In this document: positions 1 through 9,980 of the stretch, one piece after another
Numbering within the stretch: the first letter of the stretch is position 1
Layout of the letters: every line of letters begins with the position of its first letter
Origin: CALKZN01 sp050633785
GTDB taxonomy: Bacteria; Pseudomonadota; Gammaproteobacteria; Arenicellales; Arenicellaceae
Length of the DNA: 64,000 nt
Assembly (NCBI GenBank): GCA_050633785.1
Contig: JBOEHE010000070.1
Coordinates: forward strand, 1-64,000
Reading direction: 5' to 3'
Notes under the pieces: generated by a model
What the model was told of the DNA's origin: nothing
Seen by the model: the letters and a program-made list of their open reading frames with translations, nothing else
Database searches by the model: none
Made by a program: the position numbers and the translations under genes

Positions 1-312
<312 letters not shown>

Positions 313-495
313 AATCTAAAGGTTGCTCTTTGTTTGACTTGCCTTCACAGGTAAACCCGTAAAAACTCATCACAGATAAGAAACAATAAATTCTGTTGTG
401 GCGCTGTATCTTAAGCATAATTGCTCTCGACCATTGCCTCTTAAAGTTGGAAACCTTAATCGACAAAAACGTCCACAAAAATTGTTTGGAATAAA

Positions 496-508
496 TTTTA
501 AAAGATCA
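496..508 (-). promoter_or_regulatory. Possible boxA-like antitermination site in the rrn leader
   Basis: On the minus strand the sequence TGATCTTTTAAAA matches 10 of 13 positions of the rRNA boxA element TGCTCTTTAACAA. It lies about 185 nt before the mature 16S end and downstream of both promoters, where boxA is expected. The rest of the leader (313-556) shows nothing else I can name. Confidence 0.4.
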
Positions 509-556
509 ATCAGCTCTTCAATTCTGCGTTTGCATTATTGCGTTGCTGGGGCGCGA

Positions 557-584
557 ATTATACGCTTATTGAAGTGACCGTCAA
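557..584 (-). promoter_or_regulatory. rRNA operon promoter P2
   Basis: On the minus strand there is a perfect -35 TTGACG, a 16-bp spacer and a perfect -10 TATAAT, followed by the GC-rich discriminator TCGCGCC. It points toward the 16S gene. A GC-rich discriminator is typical of stringently controlled rRNA promoters. Confidence 0.85.
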
Positions 585-668
585 CTGCTTTTTTACTTTA
601 TTTTGTAAAAAGTTTTCTGACTTCTTTAACACCTACTCAGTGCCTCAGACCTCTTCAACAGGACGCGC

Positions 669-696
669 ATTCTACCCACATCTACGCCCACGTCAA
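669..696 (-). promoter_or_regulatory. rRNA operon promoter P1 with AT-rich upstream element
   Basis: A second promoter on the minus strand, 112 bp upstream of P2, has -35 TTGACG, a 16-bp spacer and -10 TAGAAT, followed by GCGCGTCC. Immediately upstream (697-725) is an A/T-rich stretch that fits an UP element. The two-promoter layout matches typical gammaproteobacterial rrn operons. Confidence 0.8.
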
Positions 697-765
697 TCGC
701 TTTTTTAATTATTTTTACAATCCCTTATTTAACGCCATTCTACCGCCATCTCCACCCTGACAAAC

Positions 766-2886
766 CTACTGCTTTGGAGTGATATATACATCTGGCCAAT
801 TATCATTGCCCGAATGAAAAGTTATGCGAGTGGCATAATGCGGATTACTCCCCACTTGCCACAAGAAGATTTCATAATCAGCAGTATCATGTTCATGCCC
901 ACCAGCACTGGCAGCCAGAACCATATACTTGCCATCATTGGAGTCTTTTGGGAAATACTCATGACTATAATCACCCTCAAGATCCAGCAATGTTTTAGTT
1001 TCTAGCGTCGCAGGGTCAATATAAAGGAATTGATTATCTTTTTTATTGAACTTACTGCCATGCGACACTTGATACATATAGTCGCCGTTTGTTGAGAAAA
1101 AAATCTGACAACCATTCTCTACTCCTTTATGAGTATTATTGTCACTATAAACTGCAGTCCCCCAAAAGCCTGAGCGCATACCCAGTTCCGACTGTTTACC
1201 AGTAAAGACTACTTGCCCCGTGTCTGGGTTGTAGTCTGGAGTTGAAATCTGGGCCCCACCAGGAATAGACGTATCCACCCCTGACTGAAAAACAAATTCT
1301 TCTTTACCAAATAAGCCCAGACCTTTCTTTACAACAGAGGTGCCGTTTTGCAGATAAGTAATAGTATCTTCATCCACCCAGTTGCCGAAATTAGCATTTT
1401 CAGCAACCATTTTTTCTTTACCCGTACGCAGATCTTTCACATAGAGGTCCCACGCCACCCAATTACGCTGTGAAACCCAAGGTTGCTGCGAGCGCGAAAA
1501 AACAATCCGCTTTCCATCGGGTGATATTCGCGGGTAAAACTCGGTATGAGCGTGATCCGTAATTTGCGTTATCTCTCTGCTAGCGAGATCCATGCTGACA
1601 ATATCGTGATTTCCAAACCTGTTTGAACTCCAGACCACGAAGCCGGAAAGCCCTTGCAACTCTTTTTCAGTGGCTACAACACGGTCAGCAAAGTCAGCTG
1701 ATACATCCTGACCAACCGGCGGAGCCGATATTGCCCCCATTTTCTTACTGGTACGAAATTCTTTTGCCAGCAATACAGTACCAAACAGCATCACAACAAC
1801 AGCCATTGCATATTTCAACCACCGACCATACTTACCCTGCACTTTAACCTCTGAGGAAACACCTCTGAATAACCAAACAAATATCAGCAGACAAAGACCA
1901 CCAATAACATAGTCAAACAATTGACTCCAAATATGCACTGACAACATAGCAATCAAGGAATCCCCTTTATCCAAACCCAATGCCGTCAAAACAGCAGTGC
2001 CACCAGCCTCATAAACCCCAAAACTCATGAACGCGGGAACTGGCAAACTGGCGGCCAGCTCCCCACCAATCAAAGCGCTCAGCGTTTGCTCCAGAGGTAG
2101 ATTGGCCAAGGCATCAAAGCTCGGCACCACCACAGCTTTAAACAGCAAATAAAACCCTGCATATTTCAATACACGAATAATCACTGACAATAAGAGCACC
2201 GACAACAGTTTTCCTGACTTACGCGTCACATCCAAAGCATCAGAAAAACTTCTGGCAAGTTTCAAGACAGACTGCACTAAACGACTGTTCTGCCAAGGCA
2301 AAACTGGCCGAGCATCAAGCCAACGAACAAACCAGGGCCCAAATACGAACAAAGCAAACAAAGCAACGCCAGAAACAACAAAGGCCATCAACAAAACGCC
2401 CAACATCCAACCTTCAAGTGAGCTTGTCAGCAATTGTTTGAAAAACAAACCCAGGATGATTATCAACAAAGCAACAAAATCAAAAGCCACAGCCACCGTC
2501 AAAGAAGACAAACAGGCATCAGCACCCACTTTATAGCCACGATTAAGCATTGCCACATAGCTCAACTCCCCCACTCTGGCAGGCAACATATCCACAAACA
2601 TGTTGCGTACTCCAGTAACCAGAGACATATGCCACAGCGAGGGAAGGACGGTTTCACCTGACGCCGCTATCAGAATACGATAACGAATTGCTCTGACAAT
2701 TAACTGCACAAGATAGAGCAAGGCATAAATGCCCAGAAATGAGAATGTCGTACTTTTCAACACCAATAGGATACCGGGCCGACTCTCAGGAGAAAGACCG
2801 CCAGCAAACAAGTGCAGCATCAAGCCCAACACTGCAAAAGAGATTCCCACAGAAAATATCAGTCTTATCAAATGCCGTATCATCAT
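766..2886 (-). CDS. Flippase-like membrane protein fused to a TolB-type beta-propeller
   Basis: The first ~330 residues are a multi-helix membrane domain of the UPF0104/AglD2 family, related to the flippase half of MprF (lysyl-phosphatidylglycerol synthase). The RVGELSYVAML and LAASLPVPAF stretches are typical. One further transmembrane segment follows near residues 360-380. The last ~300 residues contain PD40/TolB-like propeller repeats (SSNRFGNHDIVSMDL, YPRISPDGKRIVFSRS), presumably periplasmic. A GTG at 2907 is possible, but the ATG pair at 2886/2883 has an AGGGG ribosome-binding site just upstream. The membrane half suggests handling of a lipid-linked substrate; the substrate is unknown. 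It is convergent with nothing and stands alone upstream of the rrn promoters. Confidence 0.75.
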   Translation of the reverse strand: MMIRHLIRLIFSVGISFAVLGLMLHLFAGGLSPESRPGILLVLKSTTFSFLGIYALLYLVQLIVRAIRYRILIAASGETVLPSLWHMSLVTGVRNMFVDMLPARVGELSYVAMLNRGYKVGADACLSSLTVAVAFDFVALLIIILGLFFKQLLTSSLEGWMLGVLLMAFVVSGVALFALFVFGPWFVRWLDARPVLPWQNSRLVQSVLKLARSFSDALDVTRKSGKLLSVLLLSVIIRVLKYAGFYLLFKAVVVPSFDALANLPLEQTLSALIGGELAASLPVPAFMSFGVYEAGGTAVLTALGLDKGDSLIAMLSVHIWSQLFDYVIGGLCLLIFVWLFRGVSSEVKVQGKYGRWLKYAMAVVVMLFGTVLLAKEFRTSKKMGAISAPPVGQDVSADFADRVVATEKELQGLSGFVVWSSNRFGNHDIVSMDLASREITQITDHAHTEFYPRISPDGKRIVFSRSQQPWVSQRNWVAWDLYVKDLRTGKEKMVAENANFGNWVDEDTITYLQNGTSVVKKGLGLFGKEEFVFQSGVDTSIPGGAQISTPDYNPDTGQVVFTGKQSELGMRSGFWGTAVYSDNNTHKGVENGCQIFFSTNGDYMYQVSHGSKFNKKDNQFLYIDPATLETKTLLDLEGDYSHEYFPKDSNDGKYMVLAASAGGHEHDTADYEIFLWQVGSNPHYATRITFHSGNDNWPDVYITPKQ

Positions 2887-3290
2887 ACCCCTAAAACACC
2901 TTCGCACTTATTTGCACGTCTATAGATCAACCTCATTGACCGGCAACATGCGCGCCAATCAGAAGGCTTCGAACAATATAGATATTTAGTGACTAATGGT
3001 GAAGACTTAACAGCAAATTAACATAAACAGCAACCTAGTTACCTTTTTTATTCATTTACAGCGAATAACTCGGTTCTGACACCCTTTCAAACGCAAACAC
3101 CAGCCTTACGCCACAAGTTGATGATCAACACCTTGTTTTTTTTGCAGAAACTCAATACTCCTTTGAACTAAAGCACGACACTACCAACAAGAAATTTCTG
3201 ATCAAGCCACACCCAATAATAAGTGGCTTAATCAGAATTCCCTTAAGTCTCCTCGCAATTCAATAATACAACGAGGGGCTCAACCGAATA
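2887..3290. other. Intergenic region with one long imperfect palindrome
   Basis: No plausible gene is seen. Between 3191 and 3240 the sequence forms a long hairpin: inner stem AAGCCAC (3204-3210) with GTGGCTT (3223-3229), extended by CTGAT/ATCAG and AATT arms. It lies about 50 nt downstream of the TRAP gene stop and could end that transcript or stabilise its 3' end. There is no U-run on the minus strand, so it is not a standard terminator. Confidence 0.5.
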
Positions 3291-4304
3291 CTAACGAGAA
3301 GAAGCAGCTGCATTAATCAGATCAGAACCGATTTCATCTTCATAGGTTTTCCAGACAGGTTGCAATGCTTTGGTCCATGCTTTTCGCTCATCTAAACTCA
3401 TTGTATGCAACTTCACCATCCCTGATTCAACAATATTCCTACGATCTTCCTCAGCCTTTTTGACGGCAATCTCATTACCATAGTCCAGAGCTTCACTAAG
3501 AGCCTGCTCGACAATACCTCTTATATCATCAGGCATACTTTTCCAGAATTTTTGGCTGCTTAACAACATATATCCCAGATAGGCATGATTCGACTCAAGG
3601 ATATAAGGCTGGTGTTCGTGAAATTTTTTGGAGTATATATTCGACCAGGTATTTTGCTGACCATCAAGTTCTCCGGTTTCCAGCGCACCATAAAGCGCCT
3701 TGAATGATTTTTTGATTGGAACAGCATCCAATGTATTAAATTGATCAACCATCACATCTGAATTAACTATGCGAAACTTCATTCCAGCAACATCTTCTGG
3801 CATGACAATTTTTTTGTTGGCGGACAACTGCTTCATTCCGTTATTCAGAAAACCCAACCCAATCAACCCCTTACTATCAACCAAACGTAACATACGCTTG
3901 CCATAGGTTCCGGATAAAAATTTCGATGCAGCTTCAGGACTGACAAACAAAAAAGGAATATCAAACACCTGCAAACGTTTGGTATATTTCTTCAACTTGG
4001 CGGTATTCGGCGCTGCCAACTCAACATTTCCTTTTAAAATTTCATCACCGATACTACTGTCACCAAATAAAGAGCTATTTGGAAAAATCTTAACGACTAC
4101 CTTATCATCGCCTAAGCGCTGTTGAACTAATTCCTGAAATTTAAGCGCCAACAAACCTTTTGGCGTATCTTCGGCCACCACATGAGAAAATCTGATAACG
4201 ATAGGTTCAGCATAAGCGCCAAGTGGAGACACTATCGCCACAATAAGTAGAAATAATAAGGGGGATTTGAATAGCCTGAAAGGCTTTTTACAAAATGTTT
4301 TCAT
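3291..4304 (-). CDS. TRAP transporter solute-binding protein, DctP family
   Basis: This 337-residue protein has an N-terminal signal peptide (hydrophobic stretch to about residue 32, ending AYA). It shows the DctP-family pattern: IRFSHVVAEDTPKG near the start, the arginine motif in GMKFRIVNSDVM, and ETGELDGQQNTWSNIY, which matches the ligand-binding and hinge region. The family captures C4-dicarboxylates or other organic acids in the periplasm for DctQ/DctM membrane partners. No DctQ or DctM gene lies in this window, so the binding protein is an orphan here. It may serve a TRAP permease elsewhere, or act with a sensor. The substrate cannot be read from sequence. Confidence 0.9.
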   Translation of the reverse strand: MKTFCKKPFRLFKSPLLFLLIVAIVSPLGAYAEPIVIRFSHVVAEDTPKGLLALKFQELVQQRLGDDKVVVKIFPNSSLFGDSSIGDEILKGNVELAAPNTAKLKKYTKRLQVFDIPFLFVSPEAASKFLSGTYGKRMLRLVDSKGLIGLGFLNNGMKQLSANKKIVMPEDVAGMKFRIVNSDVMVDQFNTLDAVPIKKSFKALYGALETGELDGQQNTWSNIYSKKFHEHQPYILESNHAYLGYMLLSSQKFWKSMPDDIRGIVEQALSEALDYGNEIAVKKAEEDRRNIVESGMVKLHTMSLDERKAWTKALQPVWKTYEDEIGSDLINAAASSR

Positions 4305-4416
4305 GATATAGGTCCCGTTTGAGAGGTTTATGTATTTATTAGTTATTAGCTGAATAAATTTTCAGCACCTCACAAACACCCTTATCTCAGACAAAATCTA
4401 TATACAGCCTTTAGAA

Positions 4417-4481
4417 AGAGTATAGATTGTATTCACCATTTGTAAAATTTAATTACAGTGTTCACTCAGAATCTATACTCT
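4417..4481. repeat. Perfect 12-bp inverted repeat upstream of dctP-like gene
   Basis: AGAGTATAGATT at 4417-4428 and its exact reverse complement AATCTATACTCT at 4470-4481 are separated by 41 bp of AT-rich DNA. A partial third copy (AATCTATA) lies near 4395. The element sits between the end of tyrS and the start of the TRAP binding-protein gene, both on the minus strand. It may be a regulator binding region for the TRAP gene; no known factor is recognised. Confidence 0.5.
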
Positions 4482-4507
4482 TATCCCCACACCTTGATAA
4501 TATTCAA

Positions 4508-5740
4508 TTACTCAGGAGTAATGCGGGCAAATTTGCGCTTGCCTACTTGCAACACAAAAGACTCCTGATCGACAACCTTCATTCTAGGATCTGAGACTTT
4601 CTCTGCATTGATTTTGACCGCCCCTTGCTTGATCATACGCATGGCTTCAGAAGTACTGGAACACAAGCCAGAGTCTTTCACCAAGTTTGCAATAGGATAA
4701 CCATCAGCAGTCACGGTCAGAGCAACGCTTGGCATATCATCTGGAATTGCTCCTTTTTGAAAACGTTGAATAAAATCAGCTTGCGCTTTATCCGCAGCAG
4801 CAGCATCATGAAAACGACTGACAATTTCCTGACACAGCAAAAATTTAATATCCCGCGGATTCCTGCCAGCAACGACCTCCTGTTTAAAGCCTTCAATTTC
4901 AGTCATAGGACGAAAGCTTAACAATTCAAAGTATCGCCACATCAATTCATCTGAAACCGACATCAATTTACCGAACATATCATTAGGCGCATCGGTGATA
5001 CCAATATAATTATCCAATGATTTGGACATTTTCTTAACACCATCCAAACCCTCTAATAACGGCATCGTTAAAACGACTTGCTGCGGCTTACCATAAGTCT
5101 TTTGCAATTCTCTGCCCACCAGCAGATTAAATTTCTGGTCGGTACCCCCCAATTCCACATCAGCCTCCATTGCTACCGAATCATATCCTTGCACCAGTGG
5201 ATACAAGAATTCATGAATAGCAATGGACTGATTGGATTGATAGCGTTTTTTAAAGTCGTCTCTCTCCAACATACGAGCTACAGTATGCTGAGCAGCCAGT
5301 TTAATCATATCAGCAGATGAAAGCTTATCCATCCATTCTGAATTAAATCTGACTTGCGTTTTATCTGGGTCAAGGATTTTAAAGACCTGCTCTTTATAGG
5401 TCAGCGCGTTTTCGGCAACATCTTGCTCTGTCAGTGGCGGTCGGGTAGCACTTTTTCCTGTAGGATCACCGATCATTCCAGTGAAGTCACCAATCAGAAA
5501 TACAACATTATGCCCACATTCCTGAAATTGACGCATTTTATTGATCAACACAGTATGCCCAAGATGCAAATCTGGTGCCGTAGGATCAAAGCCTGTTTTG
5601 ATGGTCAGCGGCTTACCTTTATTCAGTTTGGCTATCAGCTCGGCTTCGGGAATAATTTCTTCACTGCCACGACTGATAATAGCCAATTGATCACGGATAT
5701 CACTTGACAATTCTTTCTCAGATTTATTTTCCTGGGACAT
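4508..5740 (-). CDS. tyrS: Tyrosyl-tRNA synthetase
   Basis: Charges tRNA-Tyr with tyrosine in the cytoplasm. The class I signatures are present: GFDPTAPDLHLGH (HIGH box, about residues 50-62) and KKMSKSLDN (KMSKS box, about residues 236-244). A C-terminal S4-like RNA-binding domain follows (MRMIKQGAVKINAEKV). The length of 410 residues fits the TyrZ-like branch common in gammaproteobacteria. The start ATG has an AGGA site. tyrS next to an rRNA operon and divergent from an M23 peptidase/anmK pair is an arrangement also known in Pseudomonas. Confidence 0.98.
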   Translation of the reverse strand: MSQENKSEKELSSDIRDQLAIISRGSEEIIPEAELIAKLNKGKPLTIKTGFDPTAPDLHLGHTVLINKMRQFQECGHNVVFLIGDFTGMIGDPTGKSATRPPLTEQDVAENALTYKEQVFKILDPDKTQVRFNSEWMDKLSSADMIKLAAQHTVARMLERDDFKKRYQSNQSIAIHEFLYPLVQGYDSVAMEADVELGGTDQKFNLLVGRELQKTYGKPQQVVLTMPLLEGLDGVKKMSKSLDNYIGITDAPNDMFGKLMSVSDELMWRYFELLSFRPMTEIEGFKQEVVAGRNPRDIKFLLCQEIVSRFHDAAAADKAQADFIQRFQKGAIPDDMPSVALTVTADGYPIANLVKDSGLCSSTSEAMRMIKQGAVKINAEKVSDPRMKVVDQESFVLQVGKRKFARITPE

Positions 5741-5938
5741 TTTTTCCTGCCATTTTAAAATGCGGTTTAACTCAAATGATGGCCTGTATAAACTTAGTTT
5801 TTCCAGCCATCCTAGTTTCTACAATTAACTGCCGGCAAGCCTAATACTAGTTGGCTTTCGTTACAAGTGCGAAATCTCTTTGACCTGTTCGATTACAACG
5901 TGTAGATTATGCCAAATCCCCAATAGAAATAAAGAGTT

Positions 5939-7426
5939 GTGAGTCAATCTAAAACACGTCTGGCAAACATCGACGTCAAGTCATTGTTGCCCAAGAAGAA
6001 AAAACGTCAATATCCATCAGCCCCACAACTGCGAAATCACCATTGGTTTCTTGGCGGTTTATTAATTATTGTCTGCAGTTGGGTTTCAGTGACTTCAACA
6101 GCCTCTATCAATACCGACATTGATCAAGCTGGCATAGAAGATAGCGAAGACTGGAATCATTCAGACTCAAATCAAGTTAACACTTCCTTAAAATTTGCCC
6201 CGGAAGTCAGCCTGCCGAACCAGCAAATCACATCCATTAAAAATATTGATGAGGAATTCAAGCTCAATCAATACGACTGGAAACAACATACTGTAAAACG
6301 TGGAGATACACTGGGCAGCATTTTCACCAAACACGACCTAAGCCTGTCGCTGCCGCACAGAATTGTTCAAACAGAACAAGGCAAAAGGTTAAAAAACATT
6401 CGCGTCGGCAAAAGTATGCATTTTGCTTTTGACAGCAGAAAGAACATCCGGCAAATCAAATATGAACTTTCACCATTGAAAGAGCTAGTAGTCACAATAG
6501 ACGAACAGGGCGAAAATATAGAAGCAACTGAGATTGATGTTGACTTTCAGACTAACAGCAGAGTAGCTTCAGGCACAATTCAGTCATCTTTATTTGAAGC
6601 CGCCAGTGATGCCGGAATAAACGACAACCTCATTATGGATATGGCAGCCATATTCGGCTGGGATGTTGATTTTGTTCAAGATATCCGCAAAGGCGATTTT
6701 TTCACCATTGTCTACGAACAACATCTTAAAGATGGCAAAGTTCTGGCGGATGGCAACATATTGGCCGCAGAATTCACCAATCGAGGAGAAACATTTTCTG
6801 CCGTTCGTTTCACCGACTCAAAGGGACATACCAGCTACTACTCTCCTGATGGATCCAGCATGAAAGGCACTTTTCTGAAATCACCAATGAAGTTCAGTCG
6901 GGTTTCTTCTGGTTTTTCCAAAAGGCGCTTCCATCCTGTTCTAAAGAGATGGCGCGCTCATAAAGGCGTAGATTATGCTGCAAGCACTGGCACCCCGATT
7001 CGCACCACAGCCAATGGCAAAGTTACATTTGTAGGTCGCAAAGGCGGATATGGCAGAGTGGTCATTATCAGTCATGGAGGCAAATACAGCACATTATATG
7101 CCCACATGAGCAAATTTAAATCCGGCATTAAAACCGGCAAACACATCAAACAAGGTGAAACCATTGGTTATGTTGGCAGCTCAGGCTTAGCCACAGGACC
7201 ACACTTGCACTATGAATTCAGAGTTAATGGCGTACATCGCAACCCATTAACCTACAAGACACCTAAATCAACCCCTGTCCCCAAACAGGACCTGGCCTCA
7301 TTCAAACAATTAGCCGCAACACAACTGGCCCTTCTTAAAACGAACGTTAACTCTGTGGCCAGCAATAATACAGACAGAACGAATGAGAGCTCCGTTATTG
7401 AGTTACAGACTGCTCTAAACAAATAA
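5939..7426 (+). CDS. M23-family peptidoglycan metalloendopeptidase (MepM-like)
   Basis: A 495-residue envelope protein starting at GTG, preceded by AAAGAG. One N-terminal membrane anchor lies at about residues 33-50 (WFLGGLLIIVCSW). A LysM/OapA-like segment follows (HTVKRGDTLGSIFTKH, about 118-133). The C-terminal M23 (LytM) domain carries the zinc ligands: H and D in HKGVDYAASTGTPI and the HLH of GPHLHYEF. The family cuts peptide cross-links to allow wall growth. The gene overlaps anmK by one base (TAATG), so they are probably co-transcribed, linking wall cleavage with recycling. Confidence 0.93.
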   Translation: MSQSKTRLANIDVKSLLPKKKKRQYPSAPQLRNHHWFLGGLLIIVCSWVSVTSTASINTDIDQAGIEDSEDWNHSDSNQVNTSLKFAPEVSLPNQQITSIKNIDEEFKLNQYDWKQHTVKRGDTLGSIFTKHDLSLSLPHRIVQTEQGKRLKNIRVGKSMHFAFDSRKNIRQIKYELSPLKELVVTIDEQGENIEATEIDVDFQTNSRVASGTIQSSLFEAASDAGINDNLIMDMAAIFGWDVDFVQDIRKGDFFTIVYEQHLKDGKVLADGNILAAEFTNRGETFSAVRFTDSKGHTSYYSPDGSSMKGTFLKSPMKFSRVSSGFSKRRFHPVLKRWRAHKGVDYAASTGTPIRTTANGKVTFVGRKGGYGRVVIISHGGKYSTLYAHMSKFKSGIKTGKHIKQGETIGYVGSSGLATGPHLHYEFRVNGVHRNPLTYKTPKSTPVPKQDLASFKQLAATQLALLKTNVNSVASNNTDRTNESSVIELQTALNK

Positions 7427-8559
7427 TGAATAATACGGCACAACACCAAGGCATATACCTTGGTTTGATGTCAGGCACAAGCGCAGATGGCCTGGATATA
7501 GCCATCTGCGACATTCAAGCCATAAACAAAGTCTCGCTCATAAACAGCTATTACTCACCCTACCCAGATAAATTACGTCAACGCGTTATTGAAGCTCAAA
7601 TATCCTTGCAACCCGCACCTGAAGAGTTGCAGGAGCTGGACATGCAATTAGCCGATTTTGTCAGCGAACATATTGAGGAAGCAATACGACAAAATAGCCT
7701 CTGCCGTGAATCCATAATAGCCATTGCCAATCATGGACAAACCATCCAGCACTGTCCAAATGCCGTAGAACCTTATAGCCTGCAACTGGGGAACGCGCAA
7801 TTAATAGCCAATCAAACCGGACTCAAGGTTATAGCTGATTTTCGTCGTGCTGACATAGAAAACGGCGGTCAGGGGGCCCCATTAATGCCTGCCTTTCATC
7901 AACATGCTTTTAGTCATAGAGCTCCTTGCAACATCGTCAATATTGGCGGCATAGCCAACATAACAGCATTGGAAAAATCACCAGAAAACACCATAGGCTA
8001 TGACACTGGTCCAGGCAATACCTTGATGAATTACTGGATATCAAAGCACCAAGGTTTAAGCTATGACAACAATGGTAACTGGGCAAGAACAGGAAAACAG
8101 CACACTGAGCTATTGCATGACTTTCTGGCTGATCCTTTTTTCAGTTTGCCGCAACCAAAAAGTACTGGCCAGGATTATTTCAATCCTGAATGGCTACATT
8201 CAATTACAAGGCATTACCCCGATTGCACAGCAGAAGATGTGCAATATACTTTAACCCTGTTAACCGCCACCACCATTGGCGATGAGTTGCAACGCCAGAA
8301 AAGAGATAAACACCCCGTCTATCTGTGCGGCGGCGGCGTCCACAACACGCTGCTCACTGAAATGCTAGGCGTACGTTTACCAAACACAATGATTGAAACG
8401 ACACAGGCAGTCGGCATTGACCCTGACTGGGTGGAGGCCATGGGTTTTGCATGGCTGGGCTTCTGCCGACTTAATAAACTACCAGGCAATATGCCCATGG
8501 TGACTGGCTCCAGAGAAACCGTTGTATTAGGCGACGTTCTTTCACCAACCACCGTATAG
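7426..8559 (+). CDS. anmK: Anhydro-N-acetylmuramic acid kinase
   Basis: Converts 1,6-anhydro-MurNAc, released during murein turnover, to MurNAc-6-phosphate, using ATP. The 377-residue length is normal. Diagnostic motifs are LMSGTSADGLDI at the N-terminus, NHGQTIQH, VNIGGIANIT, and GYDTGPGNTLMNYW. The start ATG overlaps the stop of the M23 peptidase gene, so translation is likely coupled. Confidence 0.97.
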   Translation: MNNTAQHQGIYLGLMSGTSADGLDIAICDIQAINKVSLINSYYSPYPDKLRQRVIEAQISLQPAPEELQELDMQLADFVSEHIEEAIRQNSLCRESIIAIANHGQTIQHCPNAVEPYSLQLGNAQLIANQTGLKVIADFRRADIENGGQGAPLMPAFHQHAFSHRAPCNIVNIGGIANITALEKSPENTIGYDTGPGNTLMNYWISKHQGLSYDNNGNWARTGKQHTELLHDFLADPFFSLPQPKSTGQDYFNPEWLHSITRHYPDCTAEDVQYTLTLLTATTIGDELQRQKRDKHPVYLCGGGVHNTLLTEMLGVRLPNTMIETTQAVGIDPDWVEAMGFAWLGFCRLNKLPGNMPMVTGSRETVVLGDVLSPTTV

Positions 8560-8571
8560 ACATATACTCAA

Positions 8572-9873
8572 TTACAAAGTCGGCGTTATTTTTACCACCT
8601 TGTTTTTCACGCTGCGCGATCGCGAATATCCCTTGCAGAACTCAAATAAGCAAAGCACAAGCAAGCTCAAACCGAACAAAGGGAATAACACCCCAAGACC
8701 AATGATAATCAAGAATAAAAGCTTACCCACTTTAAACTGTTCAGGCACGGTTGGCATCCCCCAGCGACCTTCTGGCTTACGCAAAAGATAAGAAATCAGC
8801 CCTGCGACTGTACTAACTGCAAACAACAAAGAGACAATCAATACAATCAACCAGTTTGCAAAACCATATTCCCCTTGATGCAGGCGCATGGCTATCTGAC
8901 GCAACTCCATTAGAATTCCAACATCTGACCAACGATAGGCTTTCAAGGTATCTCCAGTATATTGATCAAAATGAAAGACATGTTGATCACGTAACCAAAA
9001 TGATTTATTGGAAACACTAAACACTCCATCGCTCTTGCGAGGCAACTTAACCGTGATCCTTCCTTCCAGATTTTTTTGCAATGCAATCGCCACCATATCA
9101 TCCAACGACAGAGCAGTTTTACCAGAAGATGCTGTGACATCCGACTTCAAACCCTTACTTGAACGCCAATGCTTAGGATAACCGGTATCCGTCTTAGCCT
9201 GAACCCACTTTAACTGCGAACCAAAAATATCAGTCCAAGGCATGCCCCCAGCCAGGATAACCAACAAAAACAAAGACAGCCAGAAACCGAATACTGCATG
9301 CACATCACGCCAAAAAGTTCTGCGTCCTTTACCCGTTCTCACAACAAAGAAACTTGCCAATGAAAATTTCTTGGCTGGCCACCAGACATACAAACCGGTA
9401 AGAATCAGCACAATAGCCCAGCTGGCAACCAACTCCACAAACCATTCTCCGCCTTTTCCCAGCAGTAGCTCTCCGTGCAATTTACGAACCTTATACATCA
9501 ACGTTTGTTTTTGCTGGACACGACCAGTCACCTCCGCTGTGTACGGATTGACATAGAAAACATCACGACTATGCCCTTTGCCATGCACACGAAAGCCAGT
9601 CGCCTGATTGCTCGATTCAGGAACAAACACTTGCACAATAGGGTGGTCTGTTTGCTCTTGCACTGCAGCAATCTGCTGATTATAAGACTGAACAATTGCA
9701 CCGTCGTCTGGTTCAACCCATTGAATAGAGTCATAAACCATATTGTTATAATCCGCTTTAAATAAATAGACAGCACCAGTGACTGCCAGAAAAAATAGAA
9801 ACGGCAAGCTGATCAAGCCACCGATAACATGCCATTTCCACAACCAACGATTAAGATTTTTTTGCTTCATCAT
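8572..9873 (-). CDS. PepSY-associated transmembrane protein (PiuB-like)
   Basis: A multi-pass inner-membrane protein of the PepSY_TM family. The opening WLWKWHVIGGLISLPFLFFLAVTGAVYLF is characteristic (first helix), followed by a periplasmic PepSY-like region and three further membrane segments. The motif WFVELVASWAIVLILTGLYVWWP and the paired His near MRLHQGEYG fit the family. These proteins often accompany TonB siderophore receptors and have been linked to iron reduction or uptake. An upstream TTG would add 13 residues, but the ATG pair at 9873 has a GAGG site. It ends convergent to anmK and follows the TonB receptor gene by about 107 bp. Confidence 0.88.
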   Translation of the reverse strand: MMKQKNLNRWLWKWHVIGGLISLPFLFFLAVTGAVYLFKADYNNMVYDSIQWVEPDDGAIVQSYNQQIAAVQEQTDHPIVQVFVPESSNQATGFRVHGKGHSRDVFYVNPYTAEVTGRVQQKQTLMYKVRKLHGELLLGKGGEWFVELVASWAIVLILTGLYVWWPAKKFSLASFFVVRTGKGRRTFWRDVHAVFGFWLSLFLLVILAGGMPWTDIFGSQLKWVQAKTDTGYPKHWRSSKGLKSDVTASSGKTALSLDDMVAIALQKNLEGRITVKLPRKSDGVFSVSNKSFWLRDQHVFHFDQYTGDTLKAYRWSDVGILMELRQIAMRLHQGEYGFANWLIVLIVSLLFAVSTVAGLISYLLRKPEGRWGMPTVPEQFKVGKLLFLIIIGLGVLFPLFGLSLLVLCLFEFCKGYSRSRSVKNKVVKITPTL

Positions 9874-9980
9874 GTATTTCGAACCTCGTTCAATCAATGC
9901 ATTAATATCCAAGAAACTAATTTAAGAAAGCCCAGTTCAATGAAAAAGACTTTCTTGTCGTTAGTAACCTCAAATAAACA

